This document shows positions 62,034-64,000 of a stretch of 64,000 nucleotides of DNA, one piece after another. The stretch's first letter is position 1. Each line of letters begins with the position of its first letter. This DNA is from Variovorax sp. V213 (GTDB lineage Bacteria; Pseudomonadota; Gammaproteobacteria; Burkholderiales; Burkholderiaceae_C). The position numbers and the translations under genes are program-made. The stretch spans positions 3,163,001-3,227,000 of the forward strand of contig NZ_AP028664.1 in assembly GCF_041154455.1 (NCBI RefSeq), written 5' to 3'. Below the pieces are notes generated by a model, which saw nothing but the letters and a program-made list of their open reading frames with translations, made no database searches and was not told where the DNA came from.

Positions 62034-63867
62034 CAGCGCTGCCCTCCGTCTGCTCCAGCGTCGCATGCACCGCTCCGCGATCGAGCCGAAGGCCCGTCGC
62101 GTCGGATGTGGCACCCGCACTGTAGATCACCGCCCCGGGCGGCACCGCAGCTTGCAGGGCCTGCTGCCCGCCGAGGTTGGCGATCAGATGAAGACGCTGG
62201 CCCGCCAGCTCCCATTCGACTCGAATGACGCCCTCCTCGCAGCGATGGCTTCCCGCGCGGCGTGCGCCCGCGAAGTGCGGCACCAAGAGGCGATGGCGCA
62301 GGTCGAGCAGCTTCTGCACCTCGCACAGGCGCGCGAAATGCGGCTGCGAGCCGCGCTCGCGCCATCGCAGCTTCGAGGCAAGAAAGGTCTCGTTGGCATT
62401 GGGATCGGGAATGCGCGCGCGGGCCGCATCATCGGCAAAGGCCGCAAAGCCACCGAACTCCGCACGGCGCCCTTCGGCCACGGCCGACGCAAGCTCAGGA
62501 CCAAAATCGCAAAAATAAAGGAACGGCGTGGAGGCCGCGAACTCGTCCCCCATGAAGAACATGGGCACGTGCGGCGACAAGAGCAGGCAGGCGAACGCGG
62601 CGCGCACCAGCACCGGGTCGCCCAGTGCGTGAATCCGCTCGCCGAAGGCGCGGTTGCCCACCTGGTCGTGGGTCTGCAGGTAAGACACGAAGGCGGCAGG
62701 CGGCAACTGCGTGCTGGGTTCGCCCCGCCGCTCTCCGCCGCGAAATGCCGACGGCTGACCCTGGTAGATGAAGCCCTCGGCCAGTGCCCGCGCAAAGCCG
62801 GCCGGCGGGTCGTCGGCATAGTCCGCGTAGTAGCCGTCGCGCTCGCCGGTGGCCAGCGTGTGCACGGCATGGTGAAGGTCGTCGTTCCACTGCGCGGTGC
62901 CGGCAATGGGCTGGCCGTTGCCGTCGCGCGCGAGCATCGAGGCCTGGTTGGCGTCGTTCTCGAGTACCAGGTGCACGTGCCTTTGGCGCGCCGGACCGGC
63001 GTTCAGCGCCTCGCGGATCTCCTGCACGATGTGTTTGGGAGACGTATCGCGAATGGCGTGGATGGCATCCATGCGCAGGCCATCGAGGTGGAACTCTTCC
63101 ACCCAGTAGAGCGCGTTGTGAATGAAGAAGTCGCGCACCGTGCGCGAGCCGGGGCCGTCGAAGTTGATGGCGGAGCCCCAGGGCGTGCGCTCCGCCGCGT
63201 TGAAGAATTCGGGGCAGCACGCATGCAGGTAGTTGCCCTCCGGCCCGAAGTGGTTGTAGACCACGTCGACCAGCACCATGAGTCCCAGCGCATGCGCGGT
63301 GCCGACCAGCGCCTTGAGGTCGTCCGGCGTCCCGTAGCTGGCATCGGGGGCGAACTGCAGCACGCCGTCGTAGCCCCAGTTGCGCGCACCCGGAAAATCC
63401 GCGAGGGGCATGAGTTCGACGGCGGTGATGCCGAGCTCCGCCAGTTCGCCGAGCCGCTCGCGGGCGGCATGGAAAGTGCCTTCTTCGGTGAAGGTGCCCA
63501 CGTGCAGCTCGTACACCACGGCCTCGTGCCAGGGGCGGCCGCGCCACGCCGCGTCGGTCCATTCGAAGCGGCCCGGATCGACCACCTGGCCCGGCTTGTG
63601 CACATCTTGCGGATTGAAGCGCGAAGCCGGGTCGGGCATGGTGGTGCCGTCGGGCAGCTGGTAGGCATAGCTGTCGCCATGGCGCGCGTCCGCGAGCGTG
63701 AGGCGGTGCCAGCCATCGGCGCTGCGCCGCATGGCGTGCGATGCGGCGGGCCCGTCGGCGGGCGTATGCAGCAGCACGACGCTGCCGGCCGAGGGGGCCC
63801 AGAGCGCAAAATCGACGCCCCCGCCGTGCACCGTGGCACCGAAGGGCATCTCGTGAATGCGCCTCAT
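62026..63867 (-). CDS. treZ: Maltooligosyl trehalose trehalohydrolase TreZ
   Basis: The protein has 613 residues from the ATG at 63867 (MRRIHEMPFGATVHGGGVDFALWAPSAGSVVLL), which overlaps the glgX stop by 4 bases (ATGA). WHEAVVYELHVGTFTEEGTF, ITAVELMPLADFPGARNWGYDGV and LVDVVYNHFGPEG start the GH13 barrel. DGLRMDAIHAIRD holds the nucleophile Asp, LVLENDAN the Glu and YLQTHDQVGNRAFG the third acid. It releases free trehalose from the oligosaccharides made by TreY. It forms a coupled operon with glgX upstream and malQ/treY downstream. Confidence 0.95.
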   Translation of the reverse strand: MRRIHEMPFGATVHGGGVDFALWAPSAGSVVLLHTPADGPAASHAMRRSADGWHRLTLADARHGDSYAYQLPDGTTMPDPASRFNPQDVHKPGQVVDPGRFEWTDAAWRGRPWHEAVVYELHVGTFTEEGTFHAARERLGELAELGITAVELMPLADFPGARNWGYDGVLQFAPDASYGTPDDLKALVGTAHALGLMVLVDVVYNHFGPEGNYLHACCPEFFNAAERTPWGSAINFDGPGSRTVRDFFIHNALYWVEEFHLDGLRMDAIHAIRDTSPKHIVQEIREALNAGPARQRHVHLVLENDANQASMLARDGNGQPIAGTAQWNDDLHHAVHTLATGERDGYYADYADDPPAGFARALAEGFIYQGQPSAFRGGERRGEPSTQLPPAAFVSYLQTHDQVGNRAFGERIHALGDPVLVRAAFACLLLSPHVPMFFMGDEFAASTPFLYFCDFGPELASAVAEGRRAEFGGFAAFADDAARARIPDPNANETFLASKLRWRERGSQPHFARLCEVQKLLDLRHRLLVPHFAGARRAGSHRCEEGVIRVEWELAGQRLHLIANLGGQQALQAAVPPGAVIYSAGATSDATGLRLDRGAVHATLEQTEGSAGG

Positions 63868-64000
63868 GGCCTGACGTCCGGCCGGCTCAGCACCACGAGC
63901 GAGCGGCATTGCAGCGGATAGGCCGGCTCCGACCAAGCGGGCGCGAGCGCGGCCACGTCCTCGGTGGCAGGTGGCGGCGTGCCGCTGGCGGTATCGAGCA
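63864..64000 (-). CDS. glgX: Glycogen debranching enzyme GlgX, C-terminal end (cut by window edge)
   Basis: Only the last 44 codons are present: LDTASGTPPPATEDVAALAPAWSEPAYPLQCRSLVVLSRPDVRP. The LDTASGTPP start and the PLQCRSLVVL ending match the end of GlgX/TreX debranching enzymes (WxxxLDTAxP...YxLxxRSxxVL). The stop TGA shares two bases with the treZ ATG. The rest is beyond the right edge. It would supply linear glucans from glycogen for the TreY/TreZ steps. Confidence 0.8.
   Translation of the reverse strand, partial: LDTASGTPPPATEDVAALAPAWSEPAYPLQCRSLVVLSRPDVRP

Noticed and set aside
62065..63921. 618-codon plus-strand frame opposite treZ
   Set aside because: Antisense mirror of treZ, which has all GH13 motifs.

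Overview
The window is a 64 kb stretch of chromosome from a high-GC betaproteobacterium, most likely Comamonadaceae and probably Variovorax or a close relative. The evidence is the number of orphan Bug (TctC-type) solute receptors, the separated PHB genes (phaCA in one place, phaB in another), Bug-receptor clusters with CoA-transferase, hydratase and lyase genes, and an intergenic repeat I associate with Comamonadaceae. I see no tRNA, rRNA, CRISPR array, insertion sequence or prophage. The species guess comes from gene content, not from a database match.

Layout. 1-2288: N-terminal part of a giant repeat-containing surface protein, running off the left edge, divergent from a LuxR-type regulator (2590-3708). 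3739-5504: LysR regulator divergent from a flavodoxin-fold quinone/NAD(P)H oxidoreductase. 5501-11492: AtuA-type catabolic cluster with two Bug receptors and a large lipoprotein hydrolase, with a 26-bp perfect palindrome inside. 11720-16820: two overlapping genes for very large fused glycan enzymes (double glycosyltransferase; pyruvyltransferase plus PhyH dioxygenase plus coiled coil). 16947-25731: housekeeping and metabolism, comprising RIO kinase, a DUF1090 protein, homoserine dehydrogenase with a leader/attenuator-like region, a YbaL-type antiporter, a frameshifted dctA, phaB, a DJ-1 protein and a CinA-like amidase. 25786-27237: TetR regulator with an obvious operator and an Asp-nucleophile alpha/beta hydrolase. 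27259-33286: CoA-based dicarboxylate cluster (MaoC-type hydratase, family III CoA-transferase, CitE-type lyase, two Bug receptors, LysR) that resembles itaconate degradation. 33489-36477: phaCA.

36532-42570: PgeF, a zeta-class GST isomerase and FAH-family hydrolase pair, a Zn-ribbon Nudix hydrolase, CreA, a degenerate LytM lipoprotein and a phospholipase-D family protein. 42828-51833: a stress island with HPII catalase, two hemerythrins, a DUF3182 protein, hydrolases, a CBS protein, a lysine-rich small protein, a DUF421 protein and the remnant of a lost short-chain dehydrogenase. 51862-56894: small periplasmic paralogues, a methyltransferase/MerR pair around a strong palindrome, a DUF805-like membrane protein and a PRC-barrel protein. 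56976-64000: a translationally coupled glgX-treZ-malQ/treY operon for making trehalose from glycogen, with MalQ and TreY fused into one 1685-residue polypeptide.

Two genes (dctA, and a Bug receptor at 27259-28262) carry single-base deletions in otherwise intact reading frames. These are either fresh pseudogenes or consensus errors. The strongest candidate for something undescribed is the region upstream of the homoserine dehydrogenase gene: a ten-codon open frame rich in Thr and Ile codons, a hairpin, and then an intrinsic terminator ending just before the hom start codon. This is the architecture of a threonine/isoleucine attenuator.
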